Positions 9,561 to 19,398 are shown, counted from the stretch's first letter. The stretch is 64,000 nt of DNA from Prevotella melaninogenica (GCF_018128065.1 NZ_CP072360.1:748501-812500), one strand, 5' to 3'. Program-made: numbers and translations. The notes: generated by a model not told the origin, from the sequence alone.

Positions 9561-9929
9561 ATGAATAGAAATGAAATAAGAGATGCCCTCTATCCAGATT
9601 GTCCTATACGTAATGTACTGTCAAGAGTAGGAGACAAGTGGTCAATGTTGGTGCTTTTTACATTAGAAAACAATAATAGCCAACGCTTTAAGGAACTGCA
9701 ACGTAATATACCTGACATCTCTCAAAAGATGCTTACAGCAACGCTGAAGACGTTGGAGGGCGATGGACTCGTCAGTCGTGAGGTCTTTTCTGAGATACCA
9801 CCCCGCGTTGAATATTCGCTTACAGAGAAAGGGAAAAGTCTTCTGCCGCTTATCGACAACCTCCTTTCATGGGCAAGTGAGAATATGGAAGATATCATTG
9901 AGTCGAGAAAACAGTATCTGTTGAAGTAG
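9561..9929 (+). CDS. HxlR family transcriptional regulator
   Basis: A 122-residue winged-helix protein of the HxlR family, complete. It has the amino-terminal cysteine motif CPIRNVLSRVGDKWSMLVL, the helix-turn-helix RFKELQRNIPDISQKMLTAT and the wing with PPRVEYSLTEKGKSLLPLI. Members sense electrophiles, quinones or oxidants through the conserved cysteine and control detoxification genes. Divergence from the cupin-HxlR pair suggests it controls that operon. The neighbouring paralogue at 8574-8885 shares the same cysteine motif, so the locus probably arose by duplication. Confidence 0.9.
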   Translation: MNRNEIRDALYPDCPIRNVLSRVGDKWSMLVLFTLENNNSQRFKELQRNIPDISQKMLTATLKTLEGDGLVSREVFSEIPPRVEYSLTEKGKSLLPLIDNLLSWASENMEDIIESRKQYLLK

Positions 9930-10020
9930 GTTTTTTAGAGTGTTTAACGGTCAACAATTCAACTGTTAGCAACCCTCTTTGTAAAGACTTTTCTTATACT
10001 CGATTTTTATTAAGGCTTAA

Positions 10021-10140
10021 TTACGTTCGAAAAAACGCCCAATTAGCTTTGAAAAGATGCCCTTTTGAGGTCTTACTAACTCCCTTTTGAAGCCTTATTA
10101 AGCACCTTTTGTAATACAGTCTTGTAACTATTTGACAAAT
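10021..10140 (-). repeat. Intergenic repeat family, copy A
   Basis: Read on the minus strand, this segment aligns with two plus-strand segments at 26668-26815 (copy B) and 38459-38605 (copy C). Shared landmarks in order are AAAAGGTGCTTA, then GGGAGTTAGTAAG (GGGCGTTAGTAAG in B and C), then AAAAGGGCATCTT, then AATTGGGCGTTTTTT. The rest of 9930-10309 has no gene I can support. It also holds a lone copy of the CTCACAGAAT...CACAGAT repeat end at 10252-10278. Confidence 0.8.
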
Positions 10141-10309
10141 AAAGACTTACAATGGGGCTAAAATCACTTGTTGTTACCCCCTTTTGTAGGATTTTCGTTG
10201 GATATTTTGTAATAATATTTCCATAACCATTGGTCTTTGATTTGATGCCATTCTCTCACAGAATGAATACACAGATAAATAGAATTAAAGACCATATAAA
10301 TTATTAATA

Positions 10310-12421
10310 TTAACCCAAGTTTAACTGGCAAAAATATTTTTCATAAATATTCGGGATGTTTTGTGTAGTATCAATTTTATAAATGATTGATAATCAAGCA
10401 TAGGGTATTGTAACGAGGTGTAAAATCCGAATTGTAGGACACCGTCATATCAAAATTATTTTGTTACTTTGCACTCATGCACGCAAATGTACAGACACGA
10501 TTCAACCCTGCAACAGGCGACATGGCTCCTTATTATCGCATCAAGGAGTCATATCGTGACGTGCAGGGTCATGTACATTCGCTAATTTTGTTGAACATCG
10601 GTTTTGAACCTTCACTTACTGCCGTACAGGTTCGAAAAATTGCATACGCACTTACCGAACGCTTCAAAAACAGAAGTACACCCTCGCTTTTCAAGGAACA
10701 TCTTGACGGACTTACTCCTATTGAACAGGCAAAGGCTGACGAATGGTGGAGCCGTATGGAGCAAGAAGGTGGAATCGATAGGTTTAACAAGGAAGAGCAG
10801 AAGTCGCTGAGAAAATATGAGAACTACGTTGACCTTGAGACGGCAAAATATACTGACGCAAGGAATGTCGGTGCTGAGTGGCTCTGCAAGCAGACGATAG
10901 ACAAACTGCAATTAGAGGGTTTCCTGCGCAGAAACGGCTGGACGGAGAATACGATCCGCACGGCTTTGTCAGCATTGATTGTTCGCACAGTATATGCAGT
11001 TTCTGAACGTTCGTCTTATTATTATTTGCGCGATAACTCAGCTGCTGGTGAACTTTATAGTGGAGTTCCTGGCTGGACACCAGGAATCAATTCTCTGTAT
11101 AAAGTCACTGACAAATTATATGAACTAAAGGAACAGTTAGAGCGTCATCTGTGCAACGTTACTGACGATCTCTTTAATATAGACAACAAGTTGATGCTCT
11201 TCGACTTAACCAACTTCTATTTCGAGGGCAGTAAGCGTAACAGCGACAAGGCTAAGTTCGGTCGGTCAAAAGAAAAACGCTCTGACTGTAAGCTACTTGT
11301 ACTTGCACTATGTATCAATAAAGAAGGTTTTATACGTTATTCTTCTATCTTGGAGGGTAATACAGCAGACCCCAAGTCTCTGCCCGATATGATTGACACG
11401 CTGGCAAAGAAGAATCCATCACGGACAAAGGATACGCTCGTTGTCATGGATGCAGGTGTTGCCACGGAAGAGAACTTGGAGCTGATTAAAAGAAAAGGTT
11501 ACAATTATCTCTGCGTATCTCGTACGAAAATGAAGGACTATACGCTCAGTGATGATAACAGGAGTGTTACGGTAATGGATGCCCGTCGGCAGAAGATAAC
11601 GCTGAAAGAGGTTAAGACAGAGGATGACAAGGATTATTATCTCGAAATAACATCTCCTTCGAAAGCTATGACAGAGTCGTCCATGAACAGGGTCTGGAGA
11701 GAGCGTTTTGAGATGGAACTGCAGAGAATAAACGATGGAATCTCTAAGAAAGGTGGAACGAAAACCTATGAAAAGGTTGTTGAACGTACAGGACGTGCCA
11801 TACAGAAGTACCCATCTATAGCGAAGTTCTATCAGATAAGCTACATAAAAGATGAGAAGAAACCCAAGCAGATGCTGCGCATAGACTGGGAGATAAAAGA
11901 CCTCTCCGCAATGGAATCTGGTCACGGAATATACTTCCTCCGCAGCAATGTCAGGACACTTGATGAGCGCGTGACATGGGAATACTACAATCTCATTCGT
12001 GAGATAGAATGCACGAACAGGCAACTAAAGAATGATCTCAACCTCCGTCCTATCTATCATCAGAAAGATGAGAGAAGCGACGCACACCTCTTCTTCGGTT
12101 TATTAGCCTATTGGGTGGTAAACACCATCCGTTGTCAATTAAAACGAGAAGGAGAATCCTGTTACTGGACCGAGATTGTACGACGTATGAGCACCCAGAA
12201 GCTCGTCACAACAAAAGGGAAGAATCCATTAGGTGAGAACATCGAGATGCGCCAATGTAGTAATCCTTCGAAGCAAGCAAAACAGATATACGATAAGCTG
12301 AACTTAAAACACTCACCATACAAAAAGAATAAAATTTGTAGGACACAGAGTCCATAAGAAAAACGAGGAAAGTACGGTGATTGCAAGAAATAGGCGAAAG
12401 TAGGGGTTAAACTTGGGTTAA
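10310..12421 (+). mobile_element. IS1634-type insertion sequence
   Basis: A 2112-bp element bounded by a perfect 16-bp inverted repeat, TTAACCCAAGTTTAAC at 10310-10325 and its complement at 12406-12421, containing one transposase gene. No target-site duplication is visible in the flanks. Together with the missing 5' half of the gene on its right side, this suggests a rearrangement after insertion. Confidence 0.85.
10477..12357 (+). CDS. IS1634-family (IS4 superfamily) transposase
   Basis: A 626-residue DDE transposase, full length and uninterrupted. The first catalytic Asp is in LMLFDLTNFYFEG, the second in LVVMDAGVATEENL, and the Glu-bearing segment is YNLIREIECTNRQLKNDL. It begins MHANVQTRFNP. 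A -7-like TTACTTTG precedes the ATG by about 9 bases (10461-10468). As both inverted repeats and the frame are intact, the element may still be mobile. Confidence 0.9.
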   Translation: MHANVQTRFNPATGDMAPYYRIKESYRDVQGHVHSLILLNIGFEPSLTAVQVRKIAYALTERFKNRSTPSLFKEHLDGLTPIEQAKADEWWSRMEQEGGIDRFNKEEQKSLRKYENYVDLETAKYTDARNVGAEWLCKQTIDKLQLEGFLRRNGWTENTIRTALSALIVRTVYAVSERSSYYYLRDNSAAGELYSGVPGWTPGINSLYKVTDKLYELKEQLERHLCNVTDDLFNIDNKLMLFDLTNFYFEGSKRNSDKAKFGRSKEKRSDCKLLVLALCINKEGFIRYSSILEGNTADPKSLPDMIDTLAKKNPSRTKDTLVVMDAGVATEENLELIKRKGYNYLCVSRTKMKDYTLSDDNRSVTVMDARRQKITLKEVKTEDDKDYYLEITSPSKAMTESSMNRVWRERFEMELQRINDGISKKGGTKTYEKVVERTGRAIQKYPSIAKFYQISYIKDEKKPKQMLRIDWEIKDLSAMESGHGIYFLRSNVRTLDERVTWEYYNLIREIECTNRQLKNDLNLRPIYHQKDERSDAHLFFGLLAYWVVNTIRCQLKREGESCYWTEIVRRMSTQKLVTTKGKNPLGENIEMRQCSNPSKQAKQIYDKLNLKHSPYKKNKICRTQSP

Positions 12422-13268
12422 GGTAACCAACTTCCAGAACAAGGTTTATGAGTTCACCAACGAGACTTTAGGTTGGAAGCCAACCGAATGAACTGGTACA
12501 TCTTATTCTACTCCACGTACTGTAAAGGTGAAGGTTGAGCAGACACAGGCTAACAATGGTGTTAAGCAGCATGCAATAATTACCATTACGCAGAACCCTG
12601 GTCTTATAAAGAAGAACGGTACAACAACGTTCTACCAGTGGGGTCGCAATAATGCTTTCCCAGGTACAGATGCAGCACTCCCACAGGGAAGTATTGTCAA
12701 GGGAAATGACCAGATTCACATAAATAACAAGATTCAGTATCCAAATTACTTCTTCACAACTAATTTTGTAAATGGTAAGATTACTCAAACCGACGGCTTG
12801 ACAAAATTCCATTACTTCTATAACCTCTGGTCAATGAATAATATCCGACGTGGTGATTATGATGCAGCAAACGACATTGAAGTTGTTAAGACTATTTACG
12901 ACCCATGTCCAGTGGGTTTCAACGTTCCAACCGATGGAGCTTTCTCTGGCTTCACTACAAATGGAAAGAATAAGGGCACAATGAATGTAAATGGAACTAA
13001 CGTCAAGGCTACCTATGACATAAATTCAGGACATCTCTTCTGGACGAATAGTAGCAAGACTGAAACTATTTATTTCCCCGCTTCAGGCTTTAGGCATGCA
13101 GAGAATGATAAGATTAAGGAAGCAAACAGCTATGGTGATTATTGGTCTGCTGATCCACAAGACTACAACAACGGTTGTGTAATGGGCTTCAGCTATAACG
13201 AGGTTTATCCTCTTTTCCTCAACATTCGTACCTACGGCTTCGCTGTACGTCCTGTTGCTGAGAAATAA
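12422..13268 (+). pseudogene. 3' remnant of a fimbrillin/FISUMP-like surface protein, cut by the IS
   Basis: The reading frame is open from the first codons beside the IS end (KVTNFQNKVYEFTNETLGW...), is interrupted by one in-frame TGA at 12489-12491, and continues through a clear carboxy-terminal domain with YDPCPVGFNVPTDGAF and SYGDYWSADPQD, ending in RTYGFAVRPVAEK. This ending is typical of large Bacteroidota fimbrillin-like or FISUMP-domain surface proteins. The fragment of about 281 codons has no start or signal peptide, and no 5' half is found on the other side of the IS. An ATG at 12528 exists but is internal. Probably not a functional gene. Confidence 0.8.
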
Positions 13269-13324
13269 TATAAAGGCTAAATAGCAAGCAGCGCAACGCT
13301 GTATTCATTATAGTTTACTTGATT

Positions 13325-13371
13325 AGGCTGTGTCAAAGTAGGAGTAATCCTATTTTGATACAGCCTTTTTC
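13325..13371. terminator. Bidirectional terminator
   Basis: AGGCTGTGTCAAAGTAGGA pairs with TCCTATTTTGATACAGCCT (13348-13366, two mismatches) around a GTAA loop and is followed by TTTTT. It separates the plus-strand fimbrillin-like remnant from the minus-strand cluster that ends at 13509. Confidence 0.8.
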
Positions 13372-13508
13372 GTTGTATGAAGGAATCTTTGGTAATTTAT
13401 AATTATAATGAAAGTATATGTTTGCTGAGTAGCAGTGACTTTATTATTCTAACAAGAGAAAGAGAATAACTCCGTAGATGAAGTTCATACTACTAAGTCA
13501 ATAAGATT

Positions 13509-14417
13509 CTACCACCAGCCATATATTTTATAGACCACTTTTGGACGACTCTTAGCATATGCTACAGCAATATTTTCTATGGCTTTGATACGCATCTTCT
13601 CCATATTAACTTGCTGCATCCACTCTCTATCAGCGACCTTAATATTACGATCTTTTATCTCTTTGATAAAAGCTTGTACTTGGCCATAACAAGAAGCTGA
13701 TGGAGAAATTTCACTTAGAAGTTCCATAACAGCAATAGCGTTTTCTGCTGTTGGATCAGCTGCCCATAATGCCTTTGCTTGAGAGAGCGCCTTCTGTGCA
13801 TTGCTGTTGATACTCTGCTTATATAGTGAATTAAGCATACTGTTAGCAGCAGCAAAATGTACACATTCTTGTGGAACAAGCGATAATTCATAGATTGCTT
13901 CGTCGTAACTGCCAGCACTTGCAAGCGACTTAGCTCTCATGAGAATGTTTTTGCCGTTGGTATTGTAATAGCTTACAATTTTACCTTTGGAACTAGCGAT
14001 CAGTCTTTGCAACGCAGGTGAATTATAGTTTAACTTCTGCAATCCATAGAGAATTGCACGTTCTTCAGTTTGCCCAACCCCTTTGAGTTCAAAGGTCTCT
14101 GCTCCATAGCAAATACCCGATTCTCCATCTCCGATTGCGAAATGTGCTTGAATATTGTAGACAACCTGCATAGGTGCAGACGAAACGATTTCTTTATCTA
14201 ATACATCAAACTTAGCAGCCAATATAAATCGAGAATCTCCAAACTTACTTAACACGTTATTAGCAGCAAGCAACGTACGTAGTTTATTCTCAAGAACAGA
14301 GTTAGTCCTTTCGCTTGTTCCCTGAACATCACTGATAACGTATGGAGTAAGATGTATTTGTGCCACTGTAGCCAACGAACACAAAGCAAGTAAGAGTAGA
14401 ATACAAATCTTTTTCAT
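13509..14417 (-). CDS. Secreted protein of unknown function (cluster gene 4)
   Basis: A 302-residue exported protein with a clear signal peptide (about residues 1-19, ending TVAQ). The next part, LENKLRTLLAANNVLSKFG followed by FILAAKFDVLDKE, resembles the CsgG/TolB-like fold used by periplasmic and outer-membrane assembly proteins. Residues about 160-230 look like helical TPR-type repeats (MRAKSLASAGSYDEAIYELS). It ends with the aromatic VVYKIYGWW. Its ATG directly abuts the stop of the gene before it (14418), so the two are translationally coupled. Fourth and last gene of a four-gene secreted cluster. No specific function can be assigned. Confidence 0.75.
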   Translation of the reverse strand: MKKICILLLLALCSLATVAQIHLTPYVISDVQGTSERTNSVLENKLRTLLAANNVLSKFGDSRFILAAKFDVLDKEIVSSAPMQVVYNIQAHFAIGDGESGICYGAETFELKGVGQTEERAILYGLQKLNYNSPALQRLIASSKGKIVSYYNTNGKNILMRAKSLASAGSYDEAIYELSLVPQECVHFAAANSMLNSLYKQSINSNAQKALSQAKALWAADPTAENAIAVMELLSEISPSASCYGQVQAFIKEIKDRNIKVADREWMQQVNMEKMRIKAIENIAVAYAKSRPKVVYKIYGWW

Positions 14418-15359
14418 TTATTTACCTCCTATGATTATCGTAGCCTGTCCTAAGCCACGCATGAGTAATTTGTTTGGTATTCCATTGGAATCGAGTATTT
14501 TTGACAACTTACGAGCCCATGTTCTTGTATCTAAGGCTTTCGACGTTCCTTCAGCATAAAGTGGTATTCTCACTTGGTCGAAGTTCATCATAGTTTCAGT
14601 GGCGTCACTGAGCGAGTATACACCATTTACCGTGTTGTCTGCAACCCAATCCTCTATAATCTCGTTTAACTCCTTTCCTCCGAACTCTGTTTCAAGGTCC
14701 TTACCATAGTCAGACCATACTTTAATGTTTAAGGTAACCTCTCTTCCTTTTACCTCCATATCAGTAAAGTGCTTCATTAGACCACTATTGAACTTTTCAA
14801 TACCACCAACAGCGGCTTCCTGCAACATAACAGCTAATTCTCCAGTCATACTCGGTTCGCTAGTACCTGTGGTAGACCCAATTTGTTTATTGGTATATGC
14901 GTCCAAAGCTCTAAGGTTATAAGTAACACTTTTTCTCGGGCCTGTATAATTCGTCTTCCAGTAAAGTTCCAGAATAATATCACTCTTAGCTACCCTTTTC
15001 AGCTTATCAAGTGGTGTTTCTGCTACTGCAGAACCACTTTTACTCGTTGTTGCCATATCTTCAGCAGAAGATGTAGCAACCGACTTAACCGACTGTTCCA
15101 TGTCTACCAATTCAAAGCCACGTTCCTGCATTAAGTCGCCAATAGTAGTGATGACAACCTTCAGTTCACCACTATTCTGAAAAGCAGCCTCATAGTTGGG
15201 AACAACAGCCGTTTTGCCTATATTATCCATTTGTACAACAAAGCCATTTTCGTTGCACCATAAATCACTGGGAACAACCATCAGCTTAGGTTTCTTCGCC
15301 TGCCCGAATGCTAACACACACATTGCGGAAAGAACCATCGTTATAAAGATTTTTTTCAT
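14418..15359 (-). CDS. DUF6175-like secreted protein (cluster gene 3)
   Basis: A 313-residue protein with a signal peptide ending near LAFGQA. The first part, KPKLMVVPSDLWCNENGFV, and the segments ITTIGDLMQERGFELVDMEQ and DIILELYWK recall the CsgG-like alpha/beta fold, in which a periplasmic strand-helix unit precedes an oligomeric assembly. I recall this family as DUF6175 in Bacteroidota annotation, from pattern only. It ends ATIIIGGK. No lipobox cysteine is seen. It is directly coupled to the next gene. Function unknown. Confidence 0.75.
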   Translation of the reverse strand: MKKIFITMVLSAMCVLAFGQAKKPKLMVVPSDLWCNENGFVVQMDNIGKTAVVPNYEAAFQNSGELKVVITTIGDLMQERGFELVDMEQSVKSVATSSAEDMATTSKSGSAVAETPLDKLKRVAKSDIILELYWKTNYTGPRKSVTYNLRALDAYTNKQIGSTTGTSEPSMTGELAVMLQEAAVGGIEKFNSGLMKHFTDMEVKGREVTLNIKVWSDYGKDLETEFGGKELNEIIEDWVADNTVNGVYSLSDATETMMNFDQVRIPLYAEGTSKALDTRTWARKLSKILDSNGIPNKLLMRGLGQATIIIGGK

Positions 15360-15483
15360 AATCTTATCATTAAGACATTTATATACAGCCTTTAACTTTT
15401 ATCAGTCTATATACTGAAAGTTATCAGTTGTAGTATGTCATTTAACATTTCAATATCTAATTGTGAGTTACAGCAAACCTCAC

Positions 15484-15981
15484 TTAAAACAGAAAATCTA
15501 ATCGTTTAATAATATTATCATTTTCTAATCTCTTGCGCAAGGCATCATAGCTAATTAAGACTACCATTCCGATTTTATATTCTCGTTTGGAAACCTTTAT
15601 TAAATCCTGTGCACTGATAGCCCCATTATTAGTTAACTGAACATACTGGAGGTATTCGCCAGACGAGAAGAATTTGTCAAAGTACTCTTTATGACTTGCA
15701 TACCCTTCAGGTACGAGCGCCTTACGTCCCTTATCTGCAGAAAGATTGTTAGCAGCAGCATAGCCTTTGAATAATACGCCATGAATTGCCATTTCCATGC
15801 AGTGCTTACGTGTAATCTTCTCTCTTTTACCATAACTCCAAACTTTCACAAGGCATGATCCACCTTCGGCAGCCACACGACCCTCAAACGATTCGATCTC
15901 ATAAAGATATTCTTTTTTGTCTTGTGCAATTGCGACGAAACAGAATAGTAAGCATAATGCGAATAAGATAAACTTCTTCAT
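15484..15981 (-). CDS. Small secreted protein (cluster gene 2)
   Basis: A 165-residue exported protein with a signal peptide (residues 1-19, ending VAIAQ). The mature part has an acidic start DKKEYLYEIESFEGR and a helix ITRKHCMEMAIHGVLF, the type of Ala/Gly-rich helix found in LPP20/FlgT-amino-terminal-like domains. It ends RLDFLF. Both flanking cluster genes lie 120-130 bases away, so the four genes probably share a transcript from the promoter before 17471. Function unknown. Confidence 0.75.
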   Translation of the reverse strand: MKKFILFALCLLFCFVAIAQDKKEYLYEIESFEGRVAAEGGSCLVKVWSYGKREKITRKHCMEMAIHGVLFKGYAAANNLSADKGRKALVPEGYASHKEYFDKFFSSGEYLQYVQLTNNGAISAQDLIKVSKREYKIGMVVLISYDALRKRLENDNIIKRLDFLF

Positions 15982-16112
15982 TGTATATCAATCATTAACC
16001 ATTAAACATTTCTCCTCTCGTAACCTATTTTAAGTAATATTTCCCAAAGGTAATCTGCCTATTTAAACAAGACAAGATTACCTATGGTCTTCTGTGTAAA
16101 AGAGTTATACTG

Positions 16113-17471
16113 TTACTTAACCTGACGGATGAGCATACCATCCATTAACTTTTTACCATTACCAGAGAAGTAGGTACATTGCAAGCTACTATCTTCAGTT
16201 TTCTCTTCAGAAGCATCTTCTGCAGCACCTTCAATCTTTTCGTTTGCGCCAGCTCGGTTATCCCAAACCTTTCCCTTTAAAGCAGCAATAGAACCTACCT
16301 TTTTGTAGTCCATTTTACCTTCTTTATCCATTGTCTGCTCAAAAACGTCAAACTTAGTACCATTCTTTACACCTTCTTTCATACCGATGTAAGCGAAAAT
16401 ATTGCCAGCCTCGTCAATATGCAATGGCGCACTTGTCTTGAATTGCTCATATTTCTTCTGCAACTTCAAGATAGAACCATCCGTTGCACGTACCGTTGCA
16501 CGATTTATCAGCTTTGCATCCGCATCTGCTTTGAAAGATAGTTTCATCGTAGCTGGTGCGTAATCCCAAGTTTTACCTACATATTTAAGTTTGCAATTAC
16601 CACTATTTAAGAAGTCTGCAGGGTTTGCCTCCCAGTATTTTGTTTCAAATTCAGTTTGGATATCCTTATCCCATGATAATTGGAATAAATAACTTGTGGT
16701 CTTCACGAAATAACCTTTCAACGCCATTGATGCAACGCTCGTAGCCAACTGCGTATATCCACCAATCGCACTTCCTAATACTCCAGTACTTGCTGCAGCA
16801 TTAATAATTTCAAGAATTTCCTCAGCACTTAGGTAAGAATAACGAGTCACCATAACAAAGGTTTGTGGGATAAGTTCTGCAGATGCATTGTCCATTATCT
16901 TACTCTTACCACCCTTAGAGAGTTCAGCTGCCACCATTTCTTCTTGGCTAGCATTCTGTAATCCTCGTGTCTTGATAAGTTCATAGTTAAAATGATTGGT
17001 CTTTCCATCATAGCCATACCATTTTGCTACCAACTTATTAGCAACATTCTCCTGTTCAAAATACTTTAAGATACGAGCAACCATTTCTGCATCAGAAAGT
17101 TTTCCTTTCTTTGCATCGTCACTGCTACTTTCACCACCAACTAATCCCTTAGAAAGTGACTTAAACATTCCTCCTACCTTACTCTTTCCTTTTACGTTTG
17201 TAGCCTCGATAACCTTAACTTCATCTTCTGATACATCAATTTTCTTTATATTGATAATACGCTCAGAAAGATTGTGATCATTGTACTTGTCGGGGATCGG
17301 CATTGCCAAGAACGCATTTTGTACTATGTCGCCAGCTGCACCATCAATGTGTTCATCTGGTACCATAATCGTGTACAAAGAGCTACGACGATACTTTACT
17401 TCTTTCACTTTGTCTGCAGCCCAGGTAATTGTTGTAGCTGATAACAATAGTAATACTAATACTTTTCTCAT
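16113..17471 (-). CDS. Secreted protein with FlgT-like carboxy-terminal domain (cluster gene 1)
   Basis: A 452-residue exported protein with a signal peptide ending ITWAA. A long middle part contains a Gly/Ala-rich segment, ASTGVLGSAIGGYTQLAT (about 235-252). The end, about residues 355-450, has the pattern KNGTKFDVFEQ...KVGSIAALKGKVWDN...DGMLIRQVK, which resembles the small beta-barrel at the carboxy end of FlgT-type proteins. An acidic low-complexity insert (GAAEDASEEKTEDSS) sits inside it. First gene of the four-gene minus-strand cluster. Function unknown. A role in surface-structure assembly is inference. Confidence 0.75.
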   Translation of the reverse strand: MRKVLVLLLLSATTITWAADKVKEVKYRRSSLYTIMVPDEHIDGAAGDIVQNAFLAMPIPDKYNDHNLSERIINIKKIDVSEDEVKVIEATNVKGKSKVGGMFKSLSKGLVGGESSSDDAKKGKLSDAEMVARILKYFEQENVANKLVAKWYGYDGKTNHFNYELIKTRGLQNASQEEMVAAELSKGGKSKIMDNASAELIPQTFVMVTRYSYLSAEEILEIINAAASTGVLGSAIGGYTQLATSVASMALKGYFVKTTSYLFQLSWDKDIQTEFETKYWEANPADFLNSGNCKLKYVGKTWDYAPATMKLSFKADADAKLINRATVRATDGSILKLQKKYEQFKTSAPLHIDEAGNIFAYIGMKEGVKNGTKFDVFEQTMDKEGKMDYKKVGSIAALKGKVWDNRAGANEKIEGAAEDASEEKTEDSSLQCTYFSGNGKKLMDGMLIRQVK

Positions 17472-17619
17472 TTCAGATTTTTAAGTTTATAATAAAGATA
17501 AATACAGTTTCTAAGTCTGCGTTTTGTCAATAATTCATCAAGTTGTTACGAAGATTCTCCAATATTAGACAATTACTTTTGAATAATAACAAAAATTGGC
17601 ATTATCTCGTTACTTTTTG

Positions 17620-17627
17620 CAAAAATA
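17620..17627 (-). promoter_or_regulatory. -7 promoter element of the secreted-protein cluster
   Basis: Minus strand TATTTTTG matches TAnnTTTG. It lies about 150 bases before the ATG at 17471 in an A/T-rich region, without a well-placed TTTG. Confidence 0.35.
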
Positions 17628-17730
17628 AAATAACTTTTTATTTTGTTCTTGTTATTTGTGTTAATAAAGCATAATTCGATAGAAAAAAATTATTTATTAG
17701 ATACCTTATAGGCGTTATTACCTTATTATA

Positions 17731-19398
17731 TTACTAAAGTTTCCCACCCAAATAAATAGATAGAAAAATAACAGTTTGTCGAATTTTCTTTGTAAATTAG
17801 TAATCGCTAAAGAACTGACTTTAAAGACAAGACAACAAAACTGTTATGGAAGCAAAAATAGGGAAAATAAATGAGTTGTCCAAACTTTTGAGTGTTAAAA
17901 CTCGAATGAGTGATGATTTATTTCATCTTTTTGGCAAGTTTGGCATTGGTCACCTGTTATCTCGCCTTTCATTGGAGAAACAGGACGGAGTTTCGGCTTC
18001 GGAGTTGATTCTTTCTCTTTGCCTCTTCCGCATTGTGGGAGAGAGCATCAACCGTATATGCAAACATAAGATATATGAGCTTTCAAATCATGGTAAGAAC
18101 TGTTTCTATCGGATGATGATTCGCCCGCAGATGGATTGGAGACAATTGATGAACCACTTTGCCCTGCGTTATATGTGCCTATTGCGTAAGTATGGCGAAG
18201 CTCCTCTATCAGATACCACTACATGTTTCATTATAGATGACACAGTGCTTGAGAAGAGTGGCGTGAGGATGGAGGGTATCAGTCGTGTTTTCGACCATGT
18301 GAAAAGCAGATGTGTATTGGGCTACAAGCTGTTACTTTGTGCCTTCTTTGACGGCAAGACAACCATACCCTTTGATTTTTCACTGCATCAAGAAAAGGGG
18401 AAGCAAGGCAACTGCGGGCTGACAAGACAGCAACGTAGAAAGGCATATCACACCAAGAGGAATACCGGCAATCCTGATTATAAGCGCTTTCAAGAGTGTA
18501 AGATGTCTAAGTAGAAGTCGCCATGGATATGCTTCGTCGTGGATGGAAGATGGGCTTGCATGCGAAGTATGTGATTACCGATAGTTGGTTCACTTGCGAG
18601 CAACTTATGGTATGTGTTAGAAGCATAGGTAAAGGGGCAATGCACTTTGTCGGACTTGCAAAAATGGGAAAGACGAAATACACCGTGTCAGGTAGGAAGA
18701 AAAATGCTGCAGAACTCATTGCTACCTATGAACGCGAACGAGGAAAGAACTGTCGTAAGTATAGATGTCGATATATTCAGCTCAACGGCAACTTAGAAAA
18801 TATACCTATTAGAAATTTCCTCATCAAGTATGGTAGAAACTCCGCATGGAACGTCCTGCTCACCACGGATACTACGATGTCTTTCGTAAAAGCCTTTGAA
18901 GTGTATCAGATCAGATGGAACATAGAGGTGATGAACAAGGAAACCAAGCAGTATCTCGGATTAGGTGGTTATCAAGGTTGCAGCTTCAATGGTCAGATAG
19001 CCGACGCAACGCTGTGTTACCTTACATATACCGTCATGGCTTTGGAAAAGAGGTTCACAGAATATCAAACCATGGGCAAACTCTTTTCGGACATGGAGGA
19101 CAATCTCATGGCACTCACGTTATGGAAGCGAGTTCTTGCTTGTATCGAACGCATTCTTCGCATTTTAGGAGAAACACTTGGAATAACGCCCCAACACCTT
19201 ATGGCTACAATCAGCGGAAACGACAAAGAGATGAGCAAAATCCTTGTAATGGCTGAAGCGTTGGAAAAATGGGACGAAGTATATGGATACACTGCATAAC
19301 TTCTGTTAGGCATGTGTTAAAAGTCAATGGATATGGGGGAAGACAGACAAAGGAAAATGAGAAAAGTTAGTGTTTTAAGGGGTAGGAAACTTTAGTAA
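17731..19398 (+). mobile_element. IS4-like insertion sequence with broken transposase
   Basis: A 1668-bp element bounded by 19-bp inverted repeats TTACTAAAGTTTCC[C/T]ACCC (17731-17749 and complement 19380-19398, one mismatch). It carries one transposase split into two frames. No clear target duplication is visible. Confidence 0.8.
17846..19299 (+). pseudogene. IS4-superfamily transposase, frameshifted
   Basis: Two overlapping segments form one DDE transposase. The first frame (17846-18514, 222 residues) holds the first catalytic Asp in CFIIDDTVLEKSG and ends at TAG in TCTAAGTAG. The protein continues in the -1 frame from about 18511 as VEVAMDMLRRGWKMGLHA, with the second Asp in KYVITDSWF and the Glu helix IRWNIEVMNKETKQYLG, ending EVYGYTA at 19299. 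A single-base deletion near 18505-18512 explains it. No obvious slippery heptamer is present, so a mutation is likelier than programmed frameshifting, which cannot be excluded. Confidence 0.82.

Noticed and set aside
13325..13371. Remnant end of an insertion sequence (GGCTGTGTCAAA-type)
   Set aside because: The short inverted arms followed by T residues between convergent units fit a terminator better, and no element body is present.
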